64,000 bases of DNA. Origin: Micromonospora lutea. Its GTDB lineage: Bacteria; Actinomycetota; Actinomycetes; Mycobacteriales; Micromonosporaceae. Below the pieces are notes generated by a model. The model was not told where the DNA came from. It was given only the letters and a program-made list of their open reading frames with translations, and made no database searches. Positions 43,096 through 51,161 of this stretch are shown piece by piece. A program made the translations under genes and the position numbers. Within the stretch, counting starts at the first letter, position 1; each line of letters begins with the position of its first letter. The DNA lies in the NCBI RefSeq assembly GCF_016863535.1, contig NZ_BOPB01000014.1:124001-188000 (forward strand), in the 5' to 3' direction.

Positions 43096-44240
43096 GCCGT
43101 CGGGACTCCGGTCCGCGCCGCCAGGAACTCGTCGATCGCCGAGAGCACGGCGGTGACCTGCCGTTCGGTGAGGGCACTGCCGCTGGGCAGGGTCAGCCCT
43201 TCGGCGTAGAGGCGCTCGGCGGCGCCGGTGACCCGGCTCTCCGCATCGGCGTACGCCGGTTGCAGGTGCATCGGCTTCCACACCGGCCGGGTCTCGATGT
43301 TCCGGGCGGACAGGTGGTCGGCGAGGTCCGCCGCGGACCAGCCTGAGCGTCGCGGGTCGACCCGGACGCTGGTGAGCCAGCAGTTCGAGCCGGCGTCCTC
43401 GGCACCGATCAGGTCAGCCCCCGGTACCGGGGCGAAGAGTTTGGCGTACCGGTCGCGCAGCCGCCGCCGACGGTCGATCATCCCGTCCAACCGGATCAGC
43501 TGCGCCCGACCCAGCGCCGCGAGCAGGTTGCTCAACCGGTAGTTGTACCCGGTCTCCCGGTGCTCGTAGTGGCGCACCGGCTCGCGTGCCTGGGTGGACA
43601 GGTGTCGCGCCCGGTCGAGCAGGGCCATGTCGTCGCCGACGAGCATCCCACCACCGGAGGTGGTCATGATCTTGTTGCCGTTGAACGAGATCGCACCGAC
43701 ACGCCCGAAGGAGCCGGCAGCCCGCCCGAGGTGGGTGGCACCGAGCGCCTCCGCGGCGTCCTCGACCACCGGAATGTCGGCGGCGGCGCAGATCGGCAGC
43801 AGCGCGGTGTAGTCGGCACAACTGCCGAACATGTCGACCGGGATGACCGCGCCGATCCGCTCACCGCGTGCGCGGAGTTCCTGCGCCACCTCGGCGACGA
43901 GGGCGACGTCGATGTTGCCGGTCCGGGGGTCGCAGTCGACGAAAACCGGTCGGGCCCCGGTGTAGCGGACCGCGTTGGCGGTGGCGACGAAGGTCAGCGT
44001 GGGCACCAGCACCACGTCTCCCGGGCCGACGCCCAACCCCAGCAGCGCCAGGTGCAGCGCGGCGGTGCCCGAGCTGACCGCCACCGCGCCCCGGGTGCCC
44101 ACCCGGGCGGCGACCTCCCGCTCGAACGCGTCGAGATCCGGGCCGACCGGCGCCACCCAGCCGGAACGGAGCGCCGCGATCAGGTACGACTCCTCCAGCG
44201 GCCCGATGTCCGGCGCGGACAGGTAGATGGTGTCGGTCAT
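43092..44240 (-). CDS. pglE: DegT/DnrJ/EryC1 aminotransferase, PglE type
   Basis: 382 aa, PLP-dependent. It aminates the 4-keto sugar nucleotide. Start TIYLSAPDIGPLEESYLIAA. AVAVSSGTAALHLALLGLGV binds the cofactor phosphate, VVEDAAEALGATHLGR gives Asp 161, and the Schiff-base Lys is K190 in ISFNGNKIMTTSGGGML. Order and 4-nt overlaps (pglC-pglE-pglD) match the Campylobacter pgl set, so the product is predicted to be UDP-4-amino-4,6-dideoxy-GlcNAc. Other 4-amino sugars remain possible. Confidence 0.93.
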   Translation of the reverse strand: MTDTIYLSAPDIGPLEESYLIAALRSGWVAPVGPDLDAFEREVAARVGTRGAVAVSSGTAALHLALLGLGVGPGDVVLVPTLTFVATANAVRYTGARPVFVDCDPRTGNIDVALVAEVAQELRARGERIGAVIPVDMFGSCADYTALLPICAAADIPVVEDAAEALGATHLGRAAGSFGRVGAISFNGNKIMTTSGGGMLVGDDMALLDRARHLSTQAREPVRHYEHRETGYNYRLSNLLAALGRAQLIRLDGMIDRRRRLRDRYAKLFAPVPGADLIGAEDAGSNCWLTSVRVDPRRSGWSAADLADHLSARNIETRPVWKPMHLQPAYADAESRVTGAAERLYAEGLTLPSGSALTERQVTAVLSAIDEFLAARTGVPTA

Positions 44241-44890
44241 CGCCGGCTCCCGAGGAACTCGGGCATGGTGGCGTTGCCGTCGGCCGAGATGCCGTCCCGG
44301 CGCAGCACCGTCCGGACCGTGGCCGCCAGGATCGACAGGTCGAGGCGGAGGCTGTGGTTGGTCACGTACTCCACGTCGAGCGAGAACTTGGTGTCCCAGT
44401 CGAGGCTGTTGCGTCCGCGTACCTGGGCCAGCCCGGTGATTCCCGGGCGGACCTCGTGCCGTCGCGCCTGGTCGGGGGTGTACCTGTTCAGGTACTCCGG
44501 CAGCAGTGGTCGGGGGCCGACGATGCTCATGTCACCGCGCAGCACGCACCAGAGTGTCGGCAGCTCGTCCAGGCTGGTGGCCCGCAGCCAACGGCCGAGC
44601 GGAGTGAGCCGGTCCGCGTCGGTCAGCAACCCCCGGGCCGGATCGGGCGCCCGCATGGTGCGAAATTTGATCAACTCGAATGGCCGGTCGTCCCGCCCGA
44701 TGCGGCACTGCCGGAACAGCACCGGTCGGCCCAGCCGCATTGCGACCGCCGCCGCCACCGCCGCCATCAGCGGCGCGGTCAGCAGCAGCAGCGCGGTCGC
44801 GAGGACCACGTCGAACAACCGCTTGACCGGGTCGTCCGGCCGGGCGGGCCGGGGCGGGCGTACCGGTGTGGTCACCGAGGATGCGGGCAC
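44237..44890 (-). CDS. pglC: initiating phosphosugar transferase, PglC family
   Basis: 217 aa from GTG 44890 with GGAGG 8 nt upstream. A small monotopic phosphoglycosyl transferase: one re-entrant hydrophobic helix (KRLFDVVLATALLLLTAPLM), then RQCRIGRDDRPFELIKFRTM, the catalytic Asp-Glu pair in WLRATSLDELPTLWCVLRGD, and MSIVGPRPLLPEYLNRY and RPGITGLAQVRGRNSLDW. It should move phospho-diNAcBac (or a similar sugar) from UDP onto undecaprenyl phosphate. It is first gene of the pgl operon and so probably primes the polysaccharide made by the cluster. Confidence 0.93.
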   Translation of the reverse strand: MPASSVTTPVRPPRPARPDDPVKRLFDVVLATALLLLTAPLMAAVAAAVAMRLGRPVLFRQCRIGRDDRPFELIKFRTMRAPDPARGLLTDADRLTPLGRWLRATSLDELPTLWCVLRGDMSIVGPRPLLPEYLNRYTPDQARRHEVRPGITGLAQVRGRNSLDWDTKFSLDVEYVTNHSLRLDLSILAATVRTVLRRDGISADGNATMPEFLGSRR

Positions 44891-45072
44891 CGTTCTGACC
44901 TCCGTAAGTCAACCGGTCATAGCAGACAAACGGGTTGTATCAGACTGTTCACGTATGGCATCGGAAAATAGCGACAGTCGACACGGATCCCGACACGTCA
45001 ACCCGCCAGGGCACGCAAAGGAAACGCCTCCCGGCGCGCCGCGTTACCTCGGGTGTGTCGCTTAGTCGCTGG

Positions 45073-45507
45073 TCAGAGGTCTGCGTCAGCGGCGTCGAGC
45101 CGCCGCTGCAACATGATCCGCAGGGGCAGTGACTCACCGTCCCGAGCGCCCTCGCCGACGATCAACGGGGCCGGGTCGGGTTGCGGGTCGGCGCCGAGAA
45201 GCCGGGCTCGCAGCGAGCGCGGCACGGTCAGCAGATGGAAACGCCCGTCCACGTCGACCGCCCGGCTGCGCGCCCGGTCGATGTACCAGCCGTGCAGGCT
45301 GGTGCGGTAGCGCGCCCGACCGTCGTACGATCGGGCGACGAGCCGAGTGGTGGCCAGGCCGCGCCGGCGCGCCTCGGCGACGAACGCGCTGATCAGCGCC
45401 GCCGCCTCGGCCTGCTCGGCCTCCCGCCGCCGCTGCGCGGCCGCCGCGTGGGCCAGCGCCGCCTGCTGTCGCGTCTCCCGCCAGTCCGCGCCGCCGTCAC
45501 TCACCAC
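45073..45507 (-). CDS. conserved hypothetical actinobacterial protein
   Basis: 144 aa (GTG 45507 or 45504). An Ala/Arg/Gln-rich N-terminal helix of about 45 residues (WRETRQQAALAHAAAAQRRR, EAEQAEAAALISAFVAEARR) could form a coiled coil. A short beta-rich domain follows: TTRLVARSYDGRARYRTSLH, GWYIDRARSRAVDVDGRFHL. No signal peptide or catalytic motif is visible. I do not assign a function. It sits alone between the pgl operon and the repeat-bearing gap before tex. Confidence 0.75.
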   Translation of the reverse strand: MVSDGGADWRETRQQAALAHAAAAQRRREAEQAEAAALISAFVAEARRRGLATTRLVARSYDGRARYRTSLHGWYIDRARSRAVDVDGRFHLLTVPRSLRARLLGADPQPDPAPLIVGEGARDGESLPLRIMLQRRLDAADADL

Positions 45508-45697
45508 GCCCCAACGCTACGCCACCCGCTACCGTCCCTCGGCGCTCGCTTCCCTCTGCTGCCACCGGTGTACGCCTGCAACGCAGTCCCCGGTGCGCCG
45601 CTCAGCCACCCACGCTGGCGCAACAGCCGCAAACTCTGAGGGTCGTCCGCCACCCACAGCGGTCGTTTCGACCCGGGTCGGTGTATGCGGTCGAGGC

Positions 45698-45768
45698 CCT
45701 TTGCTCTGCTTCAACCCACGCAACGGTTCTGGCGCGCCGCTGGTGCGTGGGTTGAAGCAGAGCAAAGG
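45698..45768. repeat. 25-bp-arm inverted repeat, family with 62304-62380
   Basis: Arms CCTTTGCTCTGCTTCAACCC plus ACGCA (45698-45722) and their exact reverse complement (45744-45768) flank a 21-nt loop. A divergent copy occurs at 62304-62380. It is a dispersed inverted repeat element without coding capacity. Confidence 0.85.
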
Positions 45769-45798
45769 ACGCGAGGTGGTGGGTGCTGGGGCGGTGCC

Positions 45799-45849
45799 AA
45801 CGGCCGTCGCCGGCGCGACGCATACCCGGTCGCGCCGGCCACGGCCGTT
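45799..45849 (-). terminator. tex terminator hairpin
   Basis: AACGGCCGTCGCCGGCGCGA (from 45799) pairs with the segment ending GGCCACGGCCGTT at 45849, with one small bulge and a 9-nt loop. It begins 14 nt beyond the tex stop. Confidence 0.7.
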
Positions 45850-45863
45850 GACGAAGGAGGCCG

Positions 45864-48314
45864 CTAGAGCAGGCCGGCGCGGCGCAGCGCGTCGGCCATC
45901 GCGCCGTCGGCGGGTGCCGCGCCGCCGCGTCCCTGGCGCACCTGCCCACCCTGCGCACCACGGCCCTGCGCACCACGGCCCTGCGCACCACGGCCCTGCG
46001 CACCACGGCCCTGCGCACCACGGCCCTGCCCGCCCTGGCCCTGGGCACCACCGCCCTGGCTGCTCCGCCGGCCACGTCCCTCCTGGCCCGCGTCACCCCG
46101 GCCCCCGGCACGCCCCGCGCCGGGCTCGGATTCGTCCTCCAGACGCAGGGTGAGCGAGATCCGCTTACGCGGCACGTCGACGTCCAGCACCTTGACCTTC
46201 ACCACGTCGCCGGATTTCACCACGTCGCGCGGGTCCTTGACGAAGGTGCGGGACATCGCCGACACGTGCACCAGGCCGTCCTGGTGCACCCCGACGTCGA
46301 CGAACGCGCCGAACGCGGCCACATTGGTGACCACACCTTCCAACACCATCCCCGGCGTCAGGTCGCTGATCTTCTCCACACCCTCGACGAAGGTCGCCGT
46401 CTTGAACTCCGGCCGGGGGTCGCGGCCCGGCTTCTCCAACTCGGCGAGGATGTCGGTGACGGTGGGCAGGCCGAACGTGTCGTCGACGAAGTCGGTCGCG
46501 CGCAGCCCGCGCAGGATGGCGCTCTTGCCGATGATCGAGCGCAGGTCCTGGCCGGTGCTGGCCAGGATCCGGCGCACCACCGGGTACGCCTCCGGGTGCA
46601 CGCTGGAGGAGTCCAGCGGGTCGTCGCCGCCGGGAATGCGGAGGAAGCCGGCGCACTGCTCGAACGCCTTCGGGCCGAGCCGGGCCACCTTCTTCAGGTC
46701 GGACCGGGTGCGGAACGGGCCGTTGGCGTCCCGGTGCAGCACGATGTTCTCGGCCAGCCCGGCACCGATGCCGGAGACCCGGGTCAGCAGCGGCGCGGAG
46801 GCGGTGTTGACGTCGACCCCGACGCCGTTGACGCAGTCCTCCACCACGGCGTCCAACGAACGGGAAAGCTTCACCTCGGACAGGTCGTGCTGGTACTGCC
46901 CGACGCCGATGGAGCGCGGATCGATCTTGACCAGTTCCGCGAGCGGGTCCTGCAGGCGGCGGGCGATGGAGACCGCGCCGCGCAGCGACACGTCCAGCCC
47001 GGGCAGTTCCTGGGCGGCGTACGCCGAGGCGGAGTAGACCGACGCGCCCGCCTCGGAGACCACCACCTTGGTCAGCTTCAGCTCCGGGTGCCGCTTGATC
47101 AGGTCACCGGCCAGCTTGTCGGTCTCCCGGCTGGCGGTGCCGTTGCCGATGGCGATCAGCTCGACCCCGTGCGCCGCGGCCAGGGTGGCGAGGGTGTGCA
47201 GCGAGGCGTCCCACTGCCGGCGCGGCTCGTGCGGATAGATCGTGTCGGTGGCGACCACCTTGCCGGTGGCGTCCACGACGGCCACCTTCACCCCGGTTCG
47301 CAAACCCGGGTCCAGCCCCATCGTGGGCCGGGCGCCGGCCGGTGCGGCCAGCAGCAGGTCCCGCAGGTTCGTGGCGAAGACCCGGACGGCCTCCTCCTCG
47401 GCCGCCTGCCACAGCCGCATCCGCAGGTCCGCGCCGAGGTGGATGAGGATTCGGGTACGCCACGCCCAGCGCACCGTGTCGGTGAGCCAACGGTCGGCGG
47501 GCCGCCCCTGGTCGCTCACCCCGAACCGGCCGGCGATGGCGGCCTCGTACCGGGTCGGCCCGGTCACCACCGCGTCGGCGTCGCCCTCGGCCTCCGGGTC
47601 CATGGTCAGGTCGAGTACGCCCTCCTTCTCACCCCGGAACATGGCCAGGATCCGGTGTGAGGGCAGCTTCGGGTACGGCTCGGCGAAGTCGAAGTAGTCG
47701 GCGAACTTCGCCCCGGCGCTCTCCTGTCCCTCGCGTACCCGGGACACCAGCCGGCCCCGCGACCACATCTGCTCACGCAGCGTGCCGATCAGGTCGGCGT
47801 CCTCGGCGAACCGCTCGATCAGGATGGCCCGCGCCCCGTCCAGCGCGGCGGCGGCGTCGGCCACCCCCTTGTCGGCGTCGACGTACGCCGCCGCCACCGA
47901 GCGAGGATCCTGGGACGGGTCGCCGAGCAGCGTGTCCGCCAGTGGCTCCAGCCCGGCCTCGCGGGCGATCTGCGCCCGGGTCCGCCGCTTCGGCTTGTAC
48001 GGCAGGTAGATGTCCTCCAGGCGGGACTTCGAGTCGGCCGCCATGATCTGCGCTTCCAGTGCCTCGTCGAGCTTGCCCTGGGAGCGGATGGACTCCAGCA
48101 CCGCCGCGCGCCGCTCGTCCAGCTCCCGCAGGTACCGCAGGCGTTCCTCCAGGGTGCGCAGCTGGGTGTCGTCGAGCAGGCCGGTGACCTCCTTCCGGTA
48201 GCGCGCGATGAACGGCACGGTGGCGCCGCCGTCGAGCAGCTCCACGGCCGCGCGTACCTGGCGCTCGGCGACGCCGAGTTCCTCGGCGATCCGCTGATGA
48301 ACAGAGAGGGTCAC
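45864..48314 (-). CDS. tex: Tex family RNA-binding transcription accessory protein
   Basis: 816 aa from GTG 48314 (VTLSVHQRIAEELGVAERQV), with GGAG 10 nt upstream. The longer frame lacks a site. Domains in order: N-terminal helix-turn-helix-like Tex_N (LLDGGATVPFIARYRKEVTG), a YqgF/RuvC-like fold (TMGLDPGLRTGVKVAVVDAT), helix-hairpin-helix (SAPLLTRVSGIGAGLAENIV), and an S1 domain (GMVLEGVVTNVAAFGAFVDV, GVHQDGLVHVSAMS). The C-terminus is unusual: about 75 residues of Gly/Gln/Arg with five exact GRGAQ units, encoded by a 15-bp tandem repeat, then ADALRRAGLL. It is probably a nucleic-acid-binding tail. Confidence 0.95.
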   Translation of the reverse strand: MTLSVHQRIAEELGVAERQVRAAVELLDGGATVPFIARYRKEVTGLLDDTQLRTLEERLRYLRELDERRAAVLESIRSQGKLDEALEAQIMAADSKSRLEDIYLPYKPKRRTRAQIAREAGLEPLADTLLGDPSQDPRSVAAAYVDADKGVADAAAALDGARAILIERFAEDADLIGTLREQMWSRGRLVSRVREGQESAGAKFADYFDFAEPYPKLPSHRILAMFRGEKEGVLDLTMDPEAEGDADAVVTGPTRYEAAIAGRFGVSDQGRPADRWLTDTVRWAWRTRILIHLGADLRMRLWQAAEEEAVRVFATNLRDLLLAAPAGARPTMGLDPGLRTGVKVAVVDATGKVVATDTIYPHEPRRQWDASLHTLATLAAAHGVELIAIGNGTASRETDKLAGDLIKRHPELKLTKVVVSEAGASVYSASAYAAQELPGLDVSLRGAVSIARRLQDPLAELVKIDPRSIGVGQYQHDLSEVKLSRSLDAVVEDCVNGVGVDVNTASAPLLTRVSGIGAGLAENIVLHRDANGPFRTRSDLKKVARLGPKAFEQCAGFLRIPGGDDPLDSSSVHPEAYPVVRRILASTGQDLRSIIGKSAILRGLRATDFVDDTFGLPTVTDILAELEKPGRDPRPEFKTATFVEGVEKISDLTPGMVLEGVVTNVAAFGAFVDVGVHQDGLVHVSAMSRTFVKDPRDVVKSGDVVKVKVLDVDVPRKRISLTLRLEDESEPGAGRAGGRGDAGQEGRGRRSSQGGGAQGQGGQGRGAQGRGAQGRGAQGRGAQGRGAQGGQVRQGRGGAAPADGAMADALRRAGLL
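45951..46025. repeat. 15-bp tandem repeat in the tex 3' end (five copies)
   Basis: CTGCGCACCACGGCC is repeated five times exactly, with degenerate units on both sides. It encodes the GRGAQ repeats of Tex. Copy number is likely to vary among strains. Confidence 0.95.
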
Positions 48315-48376
48315 GATGTCGCTCCGCCTTCGGGTCTGGGTTCCGTGGTGCATTCTGCCCGGCTACCGTGGCGATC

Positions 48377-49888
48377 ATGGAACCACCTGTGGACCCCCGG
48401 GCGCGCCGACTCTTCGGCGGCAGCGCGCGGGCCCTCGGCGACCTGGCCGCCAGCCCGTTCCGGGCCGATCGGGACCGGATCGTCGGCTCGCCGTTCTTCA
48501 CCCGGCTCGGCGGCGTCACCCAGGTGGTCAGTCCGGGCGGAACGGGGTTGCTGGTGCACAACCGGCTCACCCACAGTCTCAAGGTCGCCCAGGTGGCCCG
48601 GGCGATCGCCGAACGGCTCACCGCCGACGGTCACCAACGCGACCTGGTCGAGAAGCTGGGCGGCTGCGACCCGGACGTGGTGGAGGCCGCCGCGCTCGCC
48701 CACGACCTCGGTCACCCGCCCTTCGGGCACCTGGGGGAGCGGGTGCTGGACCGGCTGGCCCGGCACCGGCTCGGCCTGACCGACGGGTTCGAGGGCAACG
48801 CCCAGTCGTACCGGATCGTCACCTCGACCGAGATCCGGGGCGCGGCGACCACCGGCCTGGACCTGACCGCGGCGGTGCGGGCGGCGATGCTGAAGTACCC
48901 GTGGACCCGGCGCGATCATCCCGACCCGCATCCACGCACGATGGCTTCGCCGCCGCGCGGAGCCACCCCGCCGCCGGACGATCCGGACAGCGGCTCGGCG
49001 AAGTTCGGGGCGTACCGCACGGAGCTGGAGGACCTGCGGCAGGCCCGGGCACCGTTCGCCGGCCGGATCGCCGACTGGCAGCAGACGGTCGAGGCGTCGG
49101 TGATGGACACCGCCGACGACATCGCGTACGCGATCCACGACGTGGAGGACTTCTACCGGGTCGGCGTGCTCCAGCAGGGTGCGGTGGCCGCCGAGCTGAT
49201 GGCCTGGCAGCGCGAGGGCGGCCAGCTGCGGGCGATCACCGATTCCGCGCTGGCCGTCTCGGCGCGCCGCCCCGGATCGTCGATCGAGCGGCTGCGCCGC
49301 CAGCTGCACCACAAGGACGCCTGGGTCGCCGATGACGAGGCGTTCGCCGCCGCCGTCGAGCACATCCGGGAGGAACTGGTCGAAGGGCTGCTCGCGATGC
49401 CGTTCGACGGCTCGATCGAGGCGGAACAGTACATCGCCCATTTCTCCGCCCGGTGGACCACCCGTTTCGTGGACGCGATCACCGTCATCGAGCAGCCCAC
49501 CGTACGCTCCGGGCACGTGCTGCTCGCCCCGGCCCAGTGGCACGAGGTGCAGGTGCTCAAGTTCGTGCACCACCGGTTCGTGCTGGCCCGCCCCGACCTG
49601 GCGTTGCACCAGCGTGGTCAGGCTCGGCTGCTCGACAGCCTGGTCGAGGCGCTACGCGAGTGGCTGCTAGACCCGGAGGAGGACTCCCGGCTGCCCCGGC
49701 GGCTGCACGACCTGGTGGAGTTGGCCGAGGCGGAGCTGCATCCGCGAACCCCGGACCGGATCGGCAAGGCGCGCGGCCGGGCCATCGTGGACTTCGTCGC
49801 CCAACTCACGGACAGTCAAGCGGTGGCGATGCTCGACTCCCTCTCCGGCCGCTCCGGCGCCCTCTGGACCGACGCCTTCGTCCTCTGA
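48377..49888 (+). CDS. dgt: deoxyguanosinetriphosphate triphosphohydrolase-like protein (HD domain)
   Basis: 503 aa from ATG 48377 (MEPPVDPRARRLFGGSARAL), three codons inside a longer GTG frame. It hydrolyses dNTPs to nucleoside and triphosphate. HD-domain metal ligands: NRLTHSLKVAQVARAIAERL, then EAAALAHDLGHPPFGHLGER (the HD pair and its second His), and VMDTADDIAYAIHDVEDFYR (late Asp). The length fits the dGTPase-like type 2 family of actinobacteria. It is divergent from tex, with starts 62 bp apart. It ends beside the dispersed 3' element. Confidence 0.94.
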   Translation: MEPPVDPRARRLFGGSARALGDLAASPFRADRDRIVGSPFFTRLGGVTQVVSPGGTGLLVHNRLTHSLKVAQVARAIAERLTADGHQRDLVEKLGGCDPDVVEAAALAHDLGHPPFGHLGERVLDRLARHRLGLTDGFEGNAQSYRIVTSTEIRGAATTGLDLTAAVRAAMLKYPWTRRDHPDPHPRTMASPPRGATPPPDDPDSGSAKFGAYRTELEDLRQARAPFAGRIADWQQTVEASVMDTADDIAYAIHDVEDFYRVGVLQQGAVAAELMAWQREGGQLRAITDSALAVSARRPGSSIERLRRQLHHKDAWVADDEAFAAAVEHIREELVEGLLAMPFDGSIEAEQYIAHFSARWTTRFVDAITVIEQPTVRSGHVLLAPAQWHEVQVLKFVHHRFVLARPDLALHQRGQARLLDSLVEALREWLLDPEEDSRLPRRLHDLVELAEAELHPRTPDRIGKARGRAIVDFVAQLTDSQAVAMLDSLSGRSGALWTDAFVL

Positions 49889-49896
49889 GAGTGCAA

Positions 49897-49942
49897 GGAA
49901 GGGCACCTTGTTAACGCCTGGTGTATAGGAAGGGGCCCTTCC
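49897..49942 (+). repeat. dispersed 3'-end palindromic element, copy 3 (after dgt)
   Basis: Read with dgt, it begins 8 nt after the stop as GGAAGGGCACCTTGTTAACG and ends GGAAGGGGCCCTTCC, a perfect palindromic tail. It has the same element order and gene-relative orientation as the copies after glgB and glgA. Confidence 0.75.
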
Positions 49943-49958
49943 TAACATCAAGGCAAGG

Positions 49959-51110
49959 TCAGGCGATGGCCTGCCACCAGCCGTCGACCGGCGGCGGATC
50001 GTCGACCACCACCCGCTCGCCGGGGCGCGGCACGGCCAGCCGCACGTCGCGGGCCTTCGCCTCGGCCCAGAGCCGGTCCACCGGCTCGGACCAGTCGTGG
50101 ATGGCGAGGTTGAAGGTGGCCCAGTGCACCGGCACGAACAGCCCACCGCGCAGGTCCAGGTGGGCGGCGACCGCCTCCTCCGGGAACATGTGGATCCCCG
50201 GCCAGGCCCGGTCGTACGCGCCGATCTGCATCAGCGTCACGTCGAATGGCCCGTGCGCGGCGCCGATCTCGGCGTACCCGCCGAAGTAGCCGGAGTCTCC
50301 GGTGTAGAAGACGCGACGCTGTCGACCGGCCACCACCCAGGAACTCCACAGCGTGCCGTTGCGGCGCAGGCCCCGGCCGGAGAAGTGCTGGGCGGCGGTG
50401 CAGGTGATCTCCAGCTCGGCCACCCGGTGCGTCTGGGACCAGTCCAACTCGATGATCCGCTCCGGTGGCACACCCCAGCGGTCGAGGTGGGCACCCACCC
50501 CGAGCGGCACCAGGAACGGCGCTGACTGCAGGGCGGTCAACTCCCGCACCGTGCCCATGTCCAGATGGTCGTAGTGGTCGTGTGAGATCAGGATCGCGTC
50601 GAGGTGGGGCAGTTCGTCGAGGCGTACCGGCGGTTCGTGCAGCCGGCGCGGGCCGACCACCGTCGACGGGGAGCACCTGTCACTCCACATCGGATCCAAC
50701 AGCACCCGCCGGCCCTCGATCTCGATGAGGGCGGAGGCGTGGCCGTACCAGACGATGTTCAGCTCGCGGGCCGGATCGATCCCGGTCTCGGCGGCCGGAC
50801 GCAGTAGCGGCACGGGTGCGTCGGGGCGACGTTTCTGCTTGCCGAAGAGCAGCTCACGGAAGAGGTTGCGGTCGGAGACCGGCACCATCGTGCGGGTGTC
50901 CGCCCGGTTGTGGAAGGTGCCGTCCCGGAACTGTGGTGACCGGGCCGCCCGTTCGGCGCGGGCGCCGGCCAGCCGACCGCCGATGGCGGCCGGCACGTGC
51001 CGCGCGGCCCAGGCCACCCCGGCGAGCCCGGCCACCGCGGCCAGCCCCGCCACCGACCCGATGATCCGCCGACCGGTGGTACGCCCGGTCGGCCCGTTCG
51101 GCCTCCGCAT
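49959..51110 (-). CDS. membrane-anchored MBL-fold hydrolase, NAPE-PLD/UlaG-like
   Basis: 383 aa. An N-terminal anchor (IIGSVAGLAAVAGLAGVAWA) is followed by a metallo-beta-lactamase fold: NIVWYGHASALIEIEGRRVL, DPMWSDRCSPSTVVGPRRLH, the metal motif ISHDHYDHLDMGTV (HxHxDH), AAQHFSGRGLRRNGTLWSSW (third His), GDSGYFGGYAEIG (bridging Asp), and FVPVHWATFNLAIHDWSEPV (last His). The order matches N-acyl-phosphatidylethanolamine phospholipase D-like bacterial proteins, so a lipid phosphodiester substrate is possible. It is probably tethered outside or at the membrane. Confidence 0.88.
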   Translation of the reverse strand: MRRPNGPTGRTTGRRIIGSVAGLAAVAGLAGVAWAARHVPAAIGGRLAGARAERAARSPQFRDGTFHNRADTRTMVPVSDRNLFRELLFGKQKRRPDAPVPLLRPAAETGIDPARELNIVWYGHASALIEIEGRRVLLDPMWSDRCSPSTVVGPRRLHEPPVRLDELPHLDAILISHDHYDHLDMGTVRELTALQSAPFLVPLGVGAHLDRWGVPPERIIELDWSQTHRVAELEITCTAAQHFSGRGLRRNGTLWSSWVVAGRQRRVFYTGDSGYFGGYAEIGAAHGPFDVTLMQIGAYDRAWPGIHMFPEEAVAAHLDLRGGLFVPVHWATFNLAIHDWSEPVDRLWAEAKARDVRLAVPRPGERVVVDDPPPVDGWWQAIA

Positions 51111-51161
51111 GGTCCCCCCTTGATAGATCCCCGGGACTACCGTAACCGCCGCCGACGAGGT

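Larger units (their letters stand above)
45508..45863. other. 356-bp intergenic region holding a large inverted repeat and the tex terminator
   Basis: No gene is supported here. Reading frames across it are created by the inverted repeat (45698-45768) and the hairpin (45799-45849). The first 190 bp show no clear feature. Confidence 0.6.

Noticed and set aside
45951..46025. CRISPR-like array
   Set aside because: The five 15-bp units are directly adjacent without spacers and lie in the coding sequence of tex.
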